Assembly: GCF_014696385.1 (NCBI RefSeq)
Contig: NZ_JACJQB010000001.1
Location: 186,001-250,000, forward strand
Reading direction: 5' to 3'
From: Pseudanabaena mucicola FACHB-723
Lineage (GTDB): Bacteria > Cyanobacteriota > Cyanobacteriia > Pseudanabaenales > Pseudanabaenaceae
Length of the DNA: 64,000 nt
Program-made: the position numbers and the translations under genes
Shown: positions 27,957-35,522 of the stretch, one piece after another
Layout of the letters: every line of letters starts with the position of its first letter
Numbering within the stretch: the first letter of the stretch is position 1
Notes under the pieces: model-generated
What the model was told of the DNA's origin: nothing
Database searches by the model: none
Seen by the model: the letters and a program-made list of their open reading frames with translations, nothing else

Positions 27957-28223
27957 CTATTCATAATGACACCACATTCGATAGATTTTGATCAATTTTT
28001 CTGATTCAAATACTTCGTAAACTACCCGATGTTGTTTATTGATACGGCGACTGATTAACCCTTTCATATCTCCTTTCAATAACTCATAGTCTGGTGGGTA
28101 CTTTAATGGATTTTCTTCAATTATTTTGATAAGTTGCAGGATTTTTGCTTTGAGTCCACTGGAAGCAAGCTTTTTAGCATCTTTTTGAGCTTGCGTCATG
28201 AAAATTACTTTGTACATTACCAA
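27957..28223 (-). CDS. YoeB/Txe-family toxin (intact)
   Basis: An 88-residue RelE-fold mRNA interferase. ELLKGDMKGLISRRINKQHRVVYEV keeps the catalytic Arg, and the C terminus MWCHYE keeps the terminal His-Tyr pair. This contrasts with the frameshifted copy at 14698. It overlaps the antitoxin gene by 7 bases, with the antitoxin first, as in yefM-yoeB operons. An internal ATG would shorten it by two residues. Confidence 0.88.
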   Translation of the reverse strand: MVMYKVIFMTQAQKDAKKLASSGLKAKILQLIKIIEENPLKYPPDYELLKGDMKGLISRRINKQHRVVYEVFESEKLIKIYRMWCHYE

Positions 28224-28435
28224 TCTAGATTATCTATGGTTATACCTTGTTCAATGGGTTCAGCACGGGCGGCTTTGATACTTTGAACCATTCCCTCAAT
28301 TCCCCTCAAATACTCGTCATCACTGGCATAATCAGATTGGTCTAAAATTTTAATCTCATCTCTCGAGAATCTGTCAAGCAACCATAGAAATTTGTCGCTA
28401 ACGCTATCATCAATTTGTAAGGTGATTGTTCGCAT
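28217..28435 (-). CDS. Antitoxin partner of the intact YoeB-family toxin
   Basis: A 72-residue acidic protein (MRTITLQIDDSVSDKFLWLL, ending IEQGITIDNLDW). The N terminus looks like a short DNA-binding strand-helix and the C terminus like the toxin-wrapping tail. The assignment rests on overlap with the toxin gene and on its size. A probable promoter lies in the 120-base gap towards the divergent PBP gene. Confidence 0.75.
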   Translation of the reverse strand: MRTITLQIDDSVSDKFLWLLDRFSRDEIKILDQSDYASDDEYLRGIEGMVQSIKAARAEPIEQGITIDNLDW

Positions 28436-28555
28436 AAGTTAACCCCTTATTTTCTGTATAAATTACTTTTACATTGAGATTTATACTTTTCCATCCTATC
28501 ATCTTTGTCTTGACTACTGGAAACCACGCTCTCCAAAAATACGTCTTAGCCATCT

Positions 28556-30814
28556 ATGAAATCGTCAAAACCACCACAACCGCAATCGCAGCCCAAGCCG
28601 CCTAAATCCAAGTTGATGACCCAGCTCAATCAACTGACGCAGGTGGTTAATGGCGTATTAAAGATCAACCCCAAAGAGCGAGTTCCCAAGCTAGAAGTAC
28701 GTCGATCGCAAAAAGATAAACCCGAAATTTATGACCTCGTTGGCGATCGCTATGTGCTAGGACGCAATACAGGTAAATGCGATATTGTCGTGCAGACACC
28801 ACTCGTTAGCCAAATTCATGCCCAACTAGTTCGCGATCGCACTCAGAAAAAAGCACAATTTATTCTCCAAGACCAAGACTCCACCAACGGTATTTATCGT
28901 GATAAACAACGCTTAAAATCCGTGCCAATGCGTCACAAAATGAAAATTACGCTTGGCCCCCCCGAACTCGCCGAAGCGGCAAGTATTCGTTATATTGATC
29001 CGCCACCTTGGTACGTTCGCTATGTGCAGTATGCAGGCATAGGCGTAGGGTCGATCGTAGGCTTATTTGTATTGGCAATCGGCTACGAACTCAGTCGCGT
29101 GCCGTCACTCAAACCCTTGCCCGTCACTCAACAAGGCCCCGTAGAAGTGTTTGCAGGAGATGGAATCAAGCGCCTTGATCCCACAGATATCGCCAATCAC
29201 ACCGAATACTCAACCCTCGCTGAGTTTGGGCAATTTATTCCCAAAGCAGTTATTGCATCTGAAGATACTTCCTTTTATTGGAATATTGGCGTTGACCCTG
29301 TGGGTGTCGCCAGAGCCTTAGTTACCAACGTCAGTAGTCGGGGAACAAGACTAGAAGGGGCTAGCACAATTACGCAGCAGTTATCGCGCAACTTGTTGGG
29401 TAAAACCTATGTGGGTACAGATGACTCGGCGGGACGCAAATGGCGCGAAGCCGCCGCCGCCATTAAGCTCACTTTTACCTACAACAAAGATGAGATCATG
29501 CGCCTGTATCTCAATCGAGCCTATACAGGATACGGGGTATATGGATTTAAAGATGCCGCCAAACTCTATTTTAATAAAGAAGCCTCAGAATTAACACTCT
29601 CTGAAGCTGCAACTCTGGTTGGGTTACTGCCCTCTCCTGAAACGATTAATCCCTTTAGAAATAAAAATTTAGCGATCGAATATCGCGATCGCATTCTCAA
29701 CCGCATGGCAGAGTTGGGCATGATCACCGACAAGGATGCAGAACGGGCAAGGCGATCGGTCTTAATTCTCAACGAAGCGGCGAAAACTAACCTCCAAGGC
29801 TCAGTTGCCCCCTATTACTACAGCTATGTCTTTGAGGAGTTACAGGAAATTCTTGGTGATAACTTTGCGCGAGAGGGAAATCTAATCGTCGAGACCAATC
29901 TCGATCTAGCCATGCAACAAGCCTCAGACAAAGCTTTACGCGACGCGGTAGATCGTGATGGTGGCAGCTTTGGATTTAGCCAAGGTGCGATTGTCACTGT
30001 CAACTCCAGCGATGGTGCATTGTTATCGATGACTGGTGGCGTTGATTACAAGGCGAGCCAATTTAACCGTGCTTCCCAAGCATTACGTCAACCAGGTTCC
30101 ACCTTTAAGCTATTTAGCTATGCCTCGGCTCTAGAGCAAGGTATATCTCCCAATACTGCCTTTTCCTGTAGCCCTCTATCGGGAATTGTGGGTTGCCGTG
30201 GTGGTGGTGGCGCAGTCAATATGTATCGGGGCTTTGCCCTATCTGAAAACGTTGTAGCCGTAAGAGTTGCCGAAAGTGCAGGGCTAAATAATGTGATCAA
30301 GACTGCTAAGAACTTGGGGATCACCGCCAATCTTGATCCTTCGAGCAATATGGTATTGGGGGGCAATGAGGTAAAGATCCTCGAAATGGCAGGAGCCTAT
30401 GCCACCGTCGTTAATGAGGGGAAGTATATTAAACCCCACGCCATCCGCCGCATCCTTGACAGTGCCGATTGTCAAAATCCGAAAGATCGTAAAACCTGTC
30501 GGGTTATTTTCGATGCCAATGCTTTTATCCAGCCCCGTCAGGTCATTGATGCAGGGGTGGCAAATACGATGGTCGAGTTAATGCGTGGTGTCGTCCAAAA
30601 TGGCACAGGCAGTTCAGCCGCGATTCCTCAAGCAGCGGCGATCGGCAAGACAGGAACTACCGATGAAGGACGGGACCTTTGGTTTATTGGTGCAGTGCCA
30701 AGTCGCAATTTGGTGACAGCCGTCTGGCTGGGTAATGATGAGGGAGTGACTAATGGCTCAAGTGCAGTTGCGGCAAAGGTTTGGGGCGAGTATATGAGTA
30801 GGGCTGTGCGTTAA
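28556..30814 (+). CDS. FHA domain-containing class A penicillin-binding protein (PBP1A family)
   Basis: A 752-residue bifunctional peptidoglycan synthase. An FHA domain is at about 45-145 (YVLGRNTGKCDIVV, VSQIHAQL, DSTNGIY). One membrane segment is at about 160-185. The GT51 glycosyltransferase has IASEDTSFYWNIGVDPVG and EGASTITQQLSRNLL. The transpeptidase has SxxK in PGSTFK, SxN in SEN and KTG in GKTGTT. The cytoplasmic FHA domain should read threonine phosphorylation by Ser/Thr kinases; FHA-PBP1A fusions are typical of cyanobacteria. It is transcribed alone. Confidence 0.93.
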   Translation: MKSSKPPQPQSQPKPPKSKLMTQLNQLTQVVNGVLKINPKERVPKLEVRRSQKDKPEIYDLVGDRYVLGRNTGKCDIVVQTPLVSQIHAQLVRDRTQKKAQFILQDQDSTNGIYRDKQRLKSVPMRHKMKITLGPPELAEAASIRYIDPPPWYVRYVQYAGIGVGSIVGLFVLAIGYELSRVPSLKPLPVTQQGPVEVFAGDGIKRLDPTDIANHTEYSTLAEFGQFIPKAVIASEDTSFYWNIGVDPVGVARALVTNVSSRGTRLEGASTITQQLSRNLLGKTYVGTDDSAGRKWREAAAAIKLTFTYNKDEIMRLYLNRAYTGYGVYGFKDAAKLYFNKEASELTLSEAATLVGLLPSPETINPFRNKNLAIEYRDRILNRMAELGMITDKDAERARRSVLILNEAAKTNLQGSVAPYYYSYVFEELQEILGDNFAREGNLIVETNLDLAMQQASDKALRDAVDRDGGSFGFSQGAIVTVNSSDGALLSMTGGVDYKASQFNRASQALRQPGSTFKLFSYASALEQGISPNTAFSCSPLSGIVGCRGGGGAVNMYRGFALSENVVAVRVAESAGLNNVIKTAKNLGITANLDPSSNMVLGGNEVKILEMAGAYATVVNEGKYIKPHAIRRILDSADCQNPKDRKTCRVIFDANAFIQPRQVIDAGVANTMVELMRGVVQNGTGSSAAIPQAAAIGKTGTTDEGRDLWFIGAVPSRNLVTAVWLGNDEGVTNGSSAVAAKVWGEYMSRAVR

Positions 30815-30994
30815 TCAAAGTCGATCGCAATAGAGTAAATACCTATTGATTGCTTTGCTCTGAGCCACAAATTTCAAAAGTTTTGTCAAAAGCGCTTGAC
30901 GGCTGCCATAGGTGCTGTAGTATTGATTCCGTCTAAATGACTGCAATCTCTAAAAAATCAAGTCTTAATCTCAAGCCACATAGGAGCTACATCT

Positions 30995-31270
30995 GTGAAT
31001 AAAGGTGAATTAGTAGATGCGATCGCCGAAAAGGTAAATGTATCTAAGAAAAATATTGAAGTGATCGTTACTGCTGCCCTCGAATCAATTGTTGATGCTG
31101 TAGCTGAAGATGATCGCGTTACTTTAGTTGGTTTCGGTTCTTTCGAGGCGCGTGAACGCAAAGAGCGTGAAGGTCGTAACCCTCGCACTGGCGAAAAAAT
31201 GGTCATTGCTGCTACTCGCGTTCCTGCATTTTCAGCTGGTAAGCAATTCAAAGAAAAAGTTGTTGAATAA
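30995..31270 (+). CDS. HU family nucleoid protein
   Basis: A 91-residue HU/IHF-fold protein (MNKGELVDAIAEKVNVSKK, VTLVGFGSFEARERKEREGRNPRTGEKM) with the DNA-intercalating proline arm. The start is a GTG preceded by AGGAGC. A gap of 180 bases precedes it. It is followed by a terminator and by a second, longer hairpin. A paralogue lies at 59527-59826; this copy lacks the longer helix-2 insertion (AAEKGLSVNKKTADEV) of the other. Confidence 0.92.
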   Translation: MNKGELVDAIAEKVNVSKKNIEVIVTAALESIVDAVAEDDRVTLVGFGSFEARERKEREGRNPRTGEKMVIAATRVPAFSAGKQFKEKVVE

Positions 31271-31287
31271 TTTATTCTTACAACATC

Positions 31288-31315
31288 AAAAAGGGACGAT
31301 TAGCGTCCCTTTTTT
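31288..31315 (+). terminator. Rho-independent terminator after the HU gene
   Basis: Eleven-base arms (AAAAAGGGACG and its complement) enclose a 5-base loop and lead into a T run, 17 bases after the HU stop codon. Confidence 0.8.
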
Positions 31316-31326
31316 GGTGATTTTAT

Positions 31327-31383
31327 CCAAAACCAAAAATAGAGTTGCGACGCTTCACGTTGCAACTCTATTTTTGGTTTTGG
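31327..31383. repeat. Long hairpin repeat, CCAAAACC/GGTTTTGG-bounded
   Basis: Perfect 22-base arms (31327-31348 and 31362-31383) enclose a 13-base loop in which ACG and CGT can pair. It immediately follows the HU terminator, so termination alone does not explain it. Confidence 0.75.
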
Positions 31384-31455
31384 GTTTGTCATAACATAAC
31401 TGGCTACAGCTATAATTCAAAAGATAGCGGGCGGCAAAGTATTTAGGAGAAGATT

Positions 31456-32397
31456 GTGTCGGAAATGTTGTGGTCTGTGGTTGTGCCAACCTATAACCGT
31501 CTTCCTATTTTGCAAAAGTGTCTAGCAGCATTAGAAAAGCAAACCATAACTGAACCCTACGAAATTCTGGTCATTGATGATGGTTCATCGGATGGTACAG
31601 TGGAATTTTTGCGGTCTAACTGCGATCGCTATCCCCATTTGCGCTTATTGACTCAAGACCATGCCGCTGCCGCCACTGCTCGCAATTATGGCATCGACTC
31701 TGCGATCGGTAAATATATTGCCTTTGTTGATAGTGACATTACGGTTAATCCTGAATATCTTCAAGCTCATACTGCAGCTCTTGCCCAAGGCGAAAAAGTT
31801 TATAGTTACGGACGCATTATCGATACTAGTAACCTTGAAGCTCCCGATTCTGAGCCTGTATCGGCTGTGCCATATTTTACGGCGGCTCTATTTGATACCT
31901 GCAATTTAGCGATCGCACGTAAATGGCTAATAGAAGCAGGAAAATTTGATACGGGCTTCTTTCAGTATGGTTGGGAAGACTTTGAGCTAGGGATGCGCGT
32001 CAAAAAGTTAGGACTCAAGCGGGTGACCTGTGCAGGTGCGATCGCATTTCATTACCATGCACCGTTCTCCATCGATAAAATGCCACGCTTGCTAGATCTT
32101 GAAGAACAACGCGGCAGGATGAGCATTATCTTTTATCAGAAGCATCCCACATGGGAAGTGAAGTTAATGATTCAAAAAACTTGGTTGCATTTAGCTCTAT
32201 GGGGAATTTTGACTCTTGGCGGCACGCTCAATGATCGCACTCTCAAGCCCTTGTTAACATGGCTATGCGATCAAGGCAAGTCCGAAGTCGCCATGGAAAT
32301 ATTCCGTATTTACATGAACTGGTACACCGTAATCTGGATGTATCGTAATTGGGATAAAGAAAGTAAGTTGCTTTTTAATAATGCTAGTGCGCGGTAA
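31456..32397 (+). CDS. Family 2 glycosyltransferase
   Basis: A 313-residue GT-A enzyme. It shows VVVPTYNRLPILQKCL, EILVIDDGSSDGT, the DXD-like DSD (AFVDSDITVNP) and GWEDFELGMRVKKLG, the acceptor-side motif of chondroitin-synthase-like GT2 enzymes. It transfers a sugar from an NDP-sugar; donor and acceptor are unknown. The start is GTG at 31456, preceded by AGGAGA. Its TAA abuts, with no spacer, the stop codon of the convergent response regulator gene. Confidence 0.88.
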   Translation: MSEMLWSVVVPTYNRLPILQKCLAALEKQTITEPYEILVIDDGSSDGTVEFLRSNCDRYPHLRLLTQDHAAAATARNYGIDSAIGKYIAFVDSDITVNPEYLQAHTAALAQGEKVYSYGRIIDTSNLEAPDSEPVSAVPYFTAALFDTCNLAIARKWLIEAGKFDTGFFQYGWEDFELGMRVKKLGLKRVTCAGAIAFHYHAPFSIDKMPRLLDLEEQRGRMSIIFYQKHPTWEVKLMIQKTWLHLALWGILTLGGTLNDRTLKPLLTWLCDQGKSEVAMEIFRIYMNWYTVIWMYRNWDKESKLLFNNASAR

Positions 32398-33060
32398 TTA
32401 GCAGCCATTATTGAAATAAATTGAGATCGCTTGTTTGCGATCGCTTACTCCTAACTTATGCAAAATTGCATGAATATGCACCCTTACTGTCCCTGACGAA
32501 ATATAAAGGATCTCCGCGATTTCTTGATTGGTCTTGTATTCAGACATTAAAACGAGAATCTCTTTTTCTCTTCGCGTCAAAGTATCAATTTTTGCTCCAG
32601 ATGAATCATCTAAAGTAAGTTCAGAAGATTGATTTTGAAAAGTATGCTGGATTTCAGCGGTAGCAGTAGCATCCCACCAAGAAGCCCCAGCAATCACCGA
32701 TCGCATTGCCAGAATTAACGTCTCGGCAGCAACTCCCTTAAGACAGTAACCCTGTGCGCCTGCGGTGACTAAACGGGAAATAAGCGATCGCTCATTACGT
32801 GAAGTGAGTACTAAAATTGGTAAGTTCGGATGATTGATCTTGATTTGGCGACAAGTTTCTAGTCCACCCAACCCTGGTAAACCAATATCAAGAAGCACGA
32901 GATCAAAGGGCTGCTGTTTAGCAAGATCGATCGCTGTTTCTCCATCATTTGCTTCTGCTAAAACTGCAATTTTAGTTTCCTGTTGCAAGCGCACCTGTAG
33001 ACCGAGGCGAAAGAGTTCGTCGTCTTCAACTAAAAGGATTTTGAGGTGATCTAAGGTCAT
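32398..33060 (-). CDS. NarL/FixJ-family response regulator
   Basis: A 220-residue regulator. The receiver domain at 1-125 has the acidic pocket VEDD, phospho-accepting Asp58 in LVLLDIGLPG, and the conserved Thr/Ser (LVLTSRNER) and Lys (CLKG). The LuxR-type helix-turn-helix at 155-218 has LTRREKEILVLMSEYKTNQEIAEILYISSGTVRVHI. It lies 32 bases after a histidine kinase gene on the same strand, so the two form a two-component pair. Its targets are not visible here. Confidence 0.92.
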   Translation of the reverse strand: MTLDHLKILLVEDDELFRLGLQVRLQQETKIAVLAEANDGETAIDLAKQQPFDLVLLDIGLPGLGGLETCRQIKINHPNLPILVLTSRNERSLISRLVTAGAQGYCLKGVAAETLILAMRSVIAGASWWDATATAEIQHTFQNQSSELTLDDSSGAKIDTLTRREKEILVLMSEYKTNQEIAEILYISSGTVRVHIHAILHKLGVSDRKQAISIYFNNGC

Positions 33061-33092
33061 TTTTTTAGAATAAACTTCGGTGTGGCGGTCGT

Positions 33093-34205
33093 TTAGGTAA
33101 TGTTATGGGATGAATAGGGCAAAGCTGGCAGACGAAATCCAAAGATTGCGCCATTGGGAATACGATTTTCTGCCCAAATTGTACCGCCATGGGCTTCAAT
33201 AATCTGGCGAGTTAGGTACAAGCCTAGCCCAGAACCAGTAGCTAAGCGATCGCTCTGCCCTTGATAGAATCGCTCAAATAAGTGCGGCTGCTCGTCAGGC
33301 TTAAGCCCTGCACCAACATCAATTACTTGGACAATCTGGTGCGAAGATTGGGTTTCTAGCACTAATTCTACTTTTGCACCTCGCGGAGAATGATTAATTG
33401 CATTGGTCAGTAAATTTGTAAAAACTCGCCGCAATTGGAAGGCATCACCATTCACCCACAGGAATTTGCGAAAGTCTGATTCTCCATAATGTAGGTTCAA
33501 ATAAACGCGACGACTGGTAGAGAGACTCAAAAGTGAAGTTGCCACATCTTCCGCTAGAATGGCTAAATTAATTGGTTCTAATTGTAATTGTAAGCCTTCT
33601 ATTTCATAGCGATAGACATCAAGGAGAGTTTCCACTAGTTGCAAACTATTCTGATGACTACGGATCATCATGTTCACCACAGTTTTTTGTTTAGCATCAA
33701 TAGTTCCAAATTGTTCACGATCAAAAGCTTGGAGAGTTTCGATCGCACCAAGTAAGGGAGTTTTTAAATCATGAGCTAATGTAGAGGCAAAGTCTTCGCG
33801 CACATTCATGATTTTCTCTTGCGCTTGAAGTTTGGCTTGTTGCTGCACTAAAATTTGCTGTGTTTGTCGATTGCGATCGCAGAGGATCGCGGTCACGACT
33901 AGAGCTAAGATAGTCACCAAGCGATTGACAATCATGGAAACCTGAATTGTCTGATGATAAGGAATCCAGATATTGATGAGCGTCAACACCACCGATGCAA
34001 GTGTGAACAGAAAGGTACTAGGACGGCTCAATTGGGAATTAGCGATCAGAATCGGACTGATGTAGAGATAACCCATCACATAGTCTGGCGGTGTAGAGAA
34101 TTCTAAAACAATCACCGCCCAAATCAATCCTACAATCATCCAAAATGTAGGCGATCGCCAAGGTGATGCTTGTTTAGCCATGTATGTCGAATTTCCCACA
34201 ACCAT
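33093..34205 (-). CDS. Membrane sensor histidine kinase
   Basis: A 370-residue kinase. Residues about 18-110 hold several membrane helices with short loops and no periplasmic domain, so the stimulus may be sensed in the membrane. A coiled coil at about 112-138 leads to the dimerisation helix with His145 (STLAHDLKTPLLGAIE). The catalytic domain has TNLLTNAINHSPRGA, DVGAGL and GSGLGLYLTRQIIEAHGG. It is encoded just before a NarL-type regulator, the likely partner. An ATG eight codons in (34181) is also a possible start. Confidence 0.9.
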   Translation of the reverse strand: MVVGNSTYMAKQASPWRSPTFWMIVGLIWAVIVLEFSTPPDYVMGYLYISPILIANSQLSRPSTFLFTLASVVLTLINIWIPYHQTIQVSMIVNRLVTILALVVTAILCDRNRQTQQILVQQQAKLQAQEKIMNVREDFASTLAHDLKTPLLGAIETLQAFDREQFGTIDAKQKTVVNMMIRSHQNSLQLVETLLDVYRYEIEGLQLQLEPINLAILAEDVATSLLSLSTSRRVYLNLHYGESDFRKFLWVNGDAFQLRRVFTNLLTNAINHSPRGAKVELVLETQSSHQIVQVIDVGAGLKPDEQPHLFERFYQGQSDRLATGSGLGLYLTRQIIEAHGGTIWAENRIPNGAIFGFRLPALPYSSHNIT

Positions 34206-34248
34206 TTGCCTTTCTCAAAAATTAATTAAATAGCGCTCATTTACTCCT

Positions 34249-34683
34249 CTAGCGAAGATTCTCCAAGTCTGCTAGATCTTGAAGTCTGCCAGATGCTAAT
34301 TTATTCTTTTTAAGGTTATCAAGATCGATGAATTTAACGGCTATATCGTCAAGCATTACTTCTATTTTAGATGCGTAACAGATTTGGAAGTCAATGCCAT
34401 CTGGACTGGTGATTAAGTCAATTCGGTTAGGAGGATAACCGAGTTGAATAATTTGATGTGGTTCTTGAAAGTCTTGGGCAGTCAGTCCTAAGCTACCAAA
34501 GCCAAATTCTGCTAAAGCAGTAATTATTTTTTGTGAGTTCTCTTCGCTGATTTCTATCCAAATATCGATGTCTTTGGTATATCGTGGATGTCCATGTACG
34601 GCAACGGCATAGCCGCCGATGACTAAATAATTAACTTGGTTGTCGTTTAATAATTGTATAAATTCTTTGAAATCTTGGTTGAG
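34249..34683 (-). CDS. Nucleotidyltransferase-fold protein (DUF6036/AbiEii-like)
   Basis: A 144-residue protein from the ATG at 34683. It begins with LNDNQVNYLVIGGYAVAVHGHPRYTKDIDIWIEI, the minimal nucleotidyltransferase motif GG-x-DxD with Asp-x-Asp in DIDIW. A third acidic position follows in RIDLI. Such proteins occur in toxin-antitoxin or abortive-infection pairs and as stand-alone genes. It overlaps by 53 bases the end of a small upstream gene. A frame to 34725 exists but starts deeper inside that gene. Confidence 0.8.
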   Translation of the reverse strand, partial: LNQDFKEFIQLLNDNQVNYLVIGGYAVAVHGHPRYTKDIDIWIEISEENSQKIITALAEFGFGSLGLTAQDFQEPHQIIQLGYPPNRIDLITSPDGIDFQICYASKIEVMLDDIAVKFIDLDNLKKNKLASGRLQDLADLENLR

Positions 34684-34819
34684 CATTGTATTTGTACTGA
34701 TGGTATTCTTGGCGAATTTGTTCAAGGGTTTCTAGTCGCTTTTGGGGCGTTTGTTGCTGCCAATATTGAAAATCACTATTTTGTTGTTTGATATTAGTTT
34801 TGGTGATTACTTTTTCCAT
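34631..34819 (-). CDS. Small basic helical protein paired with the nucleotidyltransferase
   Basis: A 62-residue glutamine- and arginine-rich protein (FQYWQQQTPQKRLETLEQIRQEYHQYKY) that is likely one or two helices. Short proteins of this type precede nucleotidyltransferase genes of the same family in other bacteria. The 53-base out-of-frame overlap suggests translational coupling. The antitoxin or partner role is inference. Confidence 0.6.
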   Translation of the reverse strand: MEKVITKTNIKQQNSDFQYWQQQTPQKRLETLEQIRQEYHQYKYNAQPRFQRIYTIIKRQPS

Positions 34820-34903
34820 TTTTTTGAGTTGTAGTTAGTTCTATCTTTTTAAAGGATTATTTCTATTCTAATTAATCGCTTATTCCCTCCCTAGAGATTG
34901 CTC

Positions 34904-35521
34904 CTAAGTAAGATAGCGACATGGTGTTTCCCGATCTAATACATCAATCATATCCTCAATTGATAGCTTCTTATGAGTACCAACTTTAAAGGAGCATTGA
35001 TCAGTATAAAAGACATCAAAATGGTTCAATGGATGATATGTAGCATTGGCATTTTTAGGATCATGATCAAACCTTATATAGCCATCTTCAAAGAAAAGAA
35101 GCTCTCTAACTAAATGCCAGATTTGCTTATCTGTATTTGCATTGGTATCAATATACTCAGCAAAATCAAGGATATCTGGAAAATCAAATTCTGATGAGAA
35201 TATCGAGATAACGCTAGAAGTCACTGTACTGTCTATATTCTCAACATATACTGAACTAATAGAAAGGTCTTCTTCACTTTCTCTAATAACAAATGGGAAG
35301 CGAATTGAAAATATTTTTGCCTCAGATTCAAAGAATAACCTACTCATTTTCGAGACAAGCAGAGTAATTTCGCCCCCCTTACGGTTCGGATCAACGGGTA
35401 CTTTTGAATTAATCAGCTTGACTGTCTTCATTAAAAGAAGAATAACATCACGCTTATCTCTAATAGGTGAAAAGAAATTGCTTAGCTCCCAGTTCCCAAT
35501 ATCAAAATTATGGCGCTTCAT
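34904..35521 (-). CDS. Unknown protein, partner of SF1 helicase
   Basis: A 205-residue soluble protein that I do not recognise. It is mixed alpha/beta, rich in acidic and aromatic residues, with no membrane segment, no clear metal-binding motif and no P-loop. The last part (HPLNHFDVFYTDQCSFKVGTHKKLSIEDMIDVLD) has a strand-turn-strand look. It begins two bases after the stop codon of the helicase gene at 35523, so the two are one operon. HIP1 octamers are absent and codon use is A/T-rich, unlike the flanking genes. Confidence 0.55.
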   Translation of the reverse strand: MKRHNFDIGNWELSNFFSPIRDKRDVILLLMKTVKLINSKVPVDPNRKGGEITLLVSKMSRLFFESEAKIFSIRFPFVIRESEEDLSISSVYVENIDSTVTSSVISIFSSEFDFPDILDFAEYIDTNANTDKQIWHLVRELLFFEDGYIRFDHDPKNANATYHPLNHFDVFYTDQCSFKVGTHKKLSIEDMIDVLDRETPCRYLT

Positions 35522-35522
35522 G

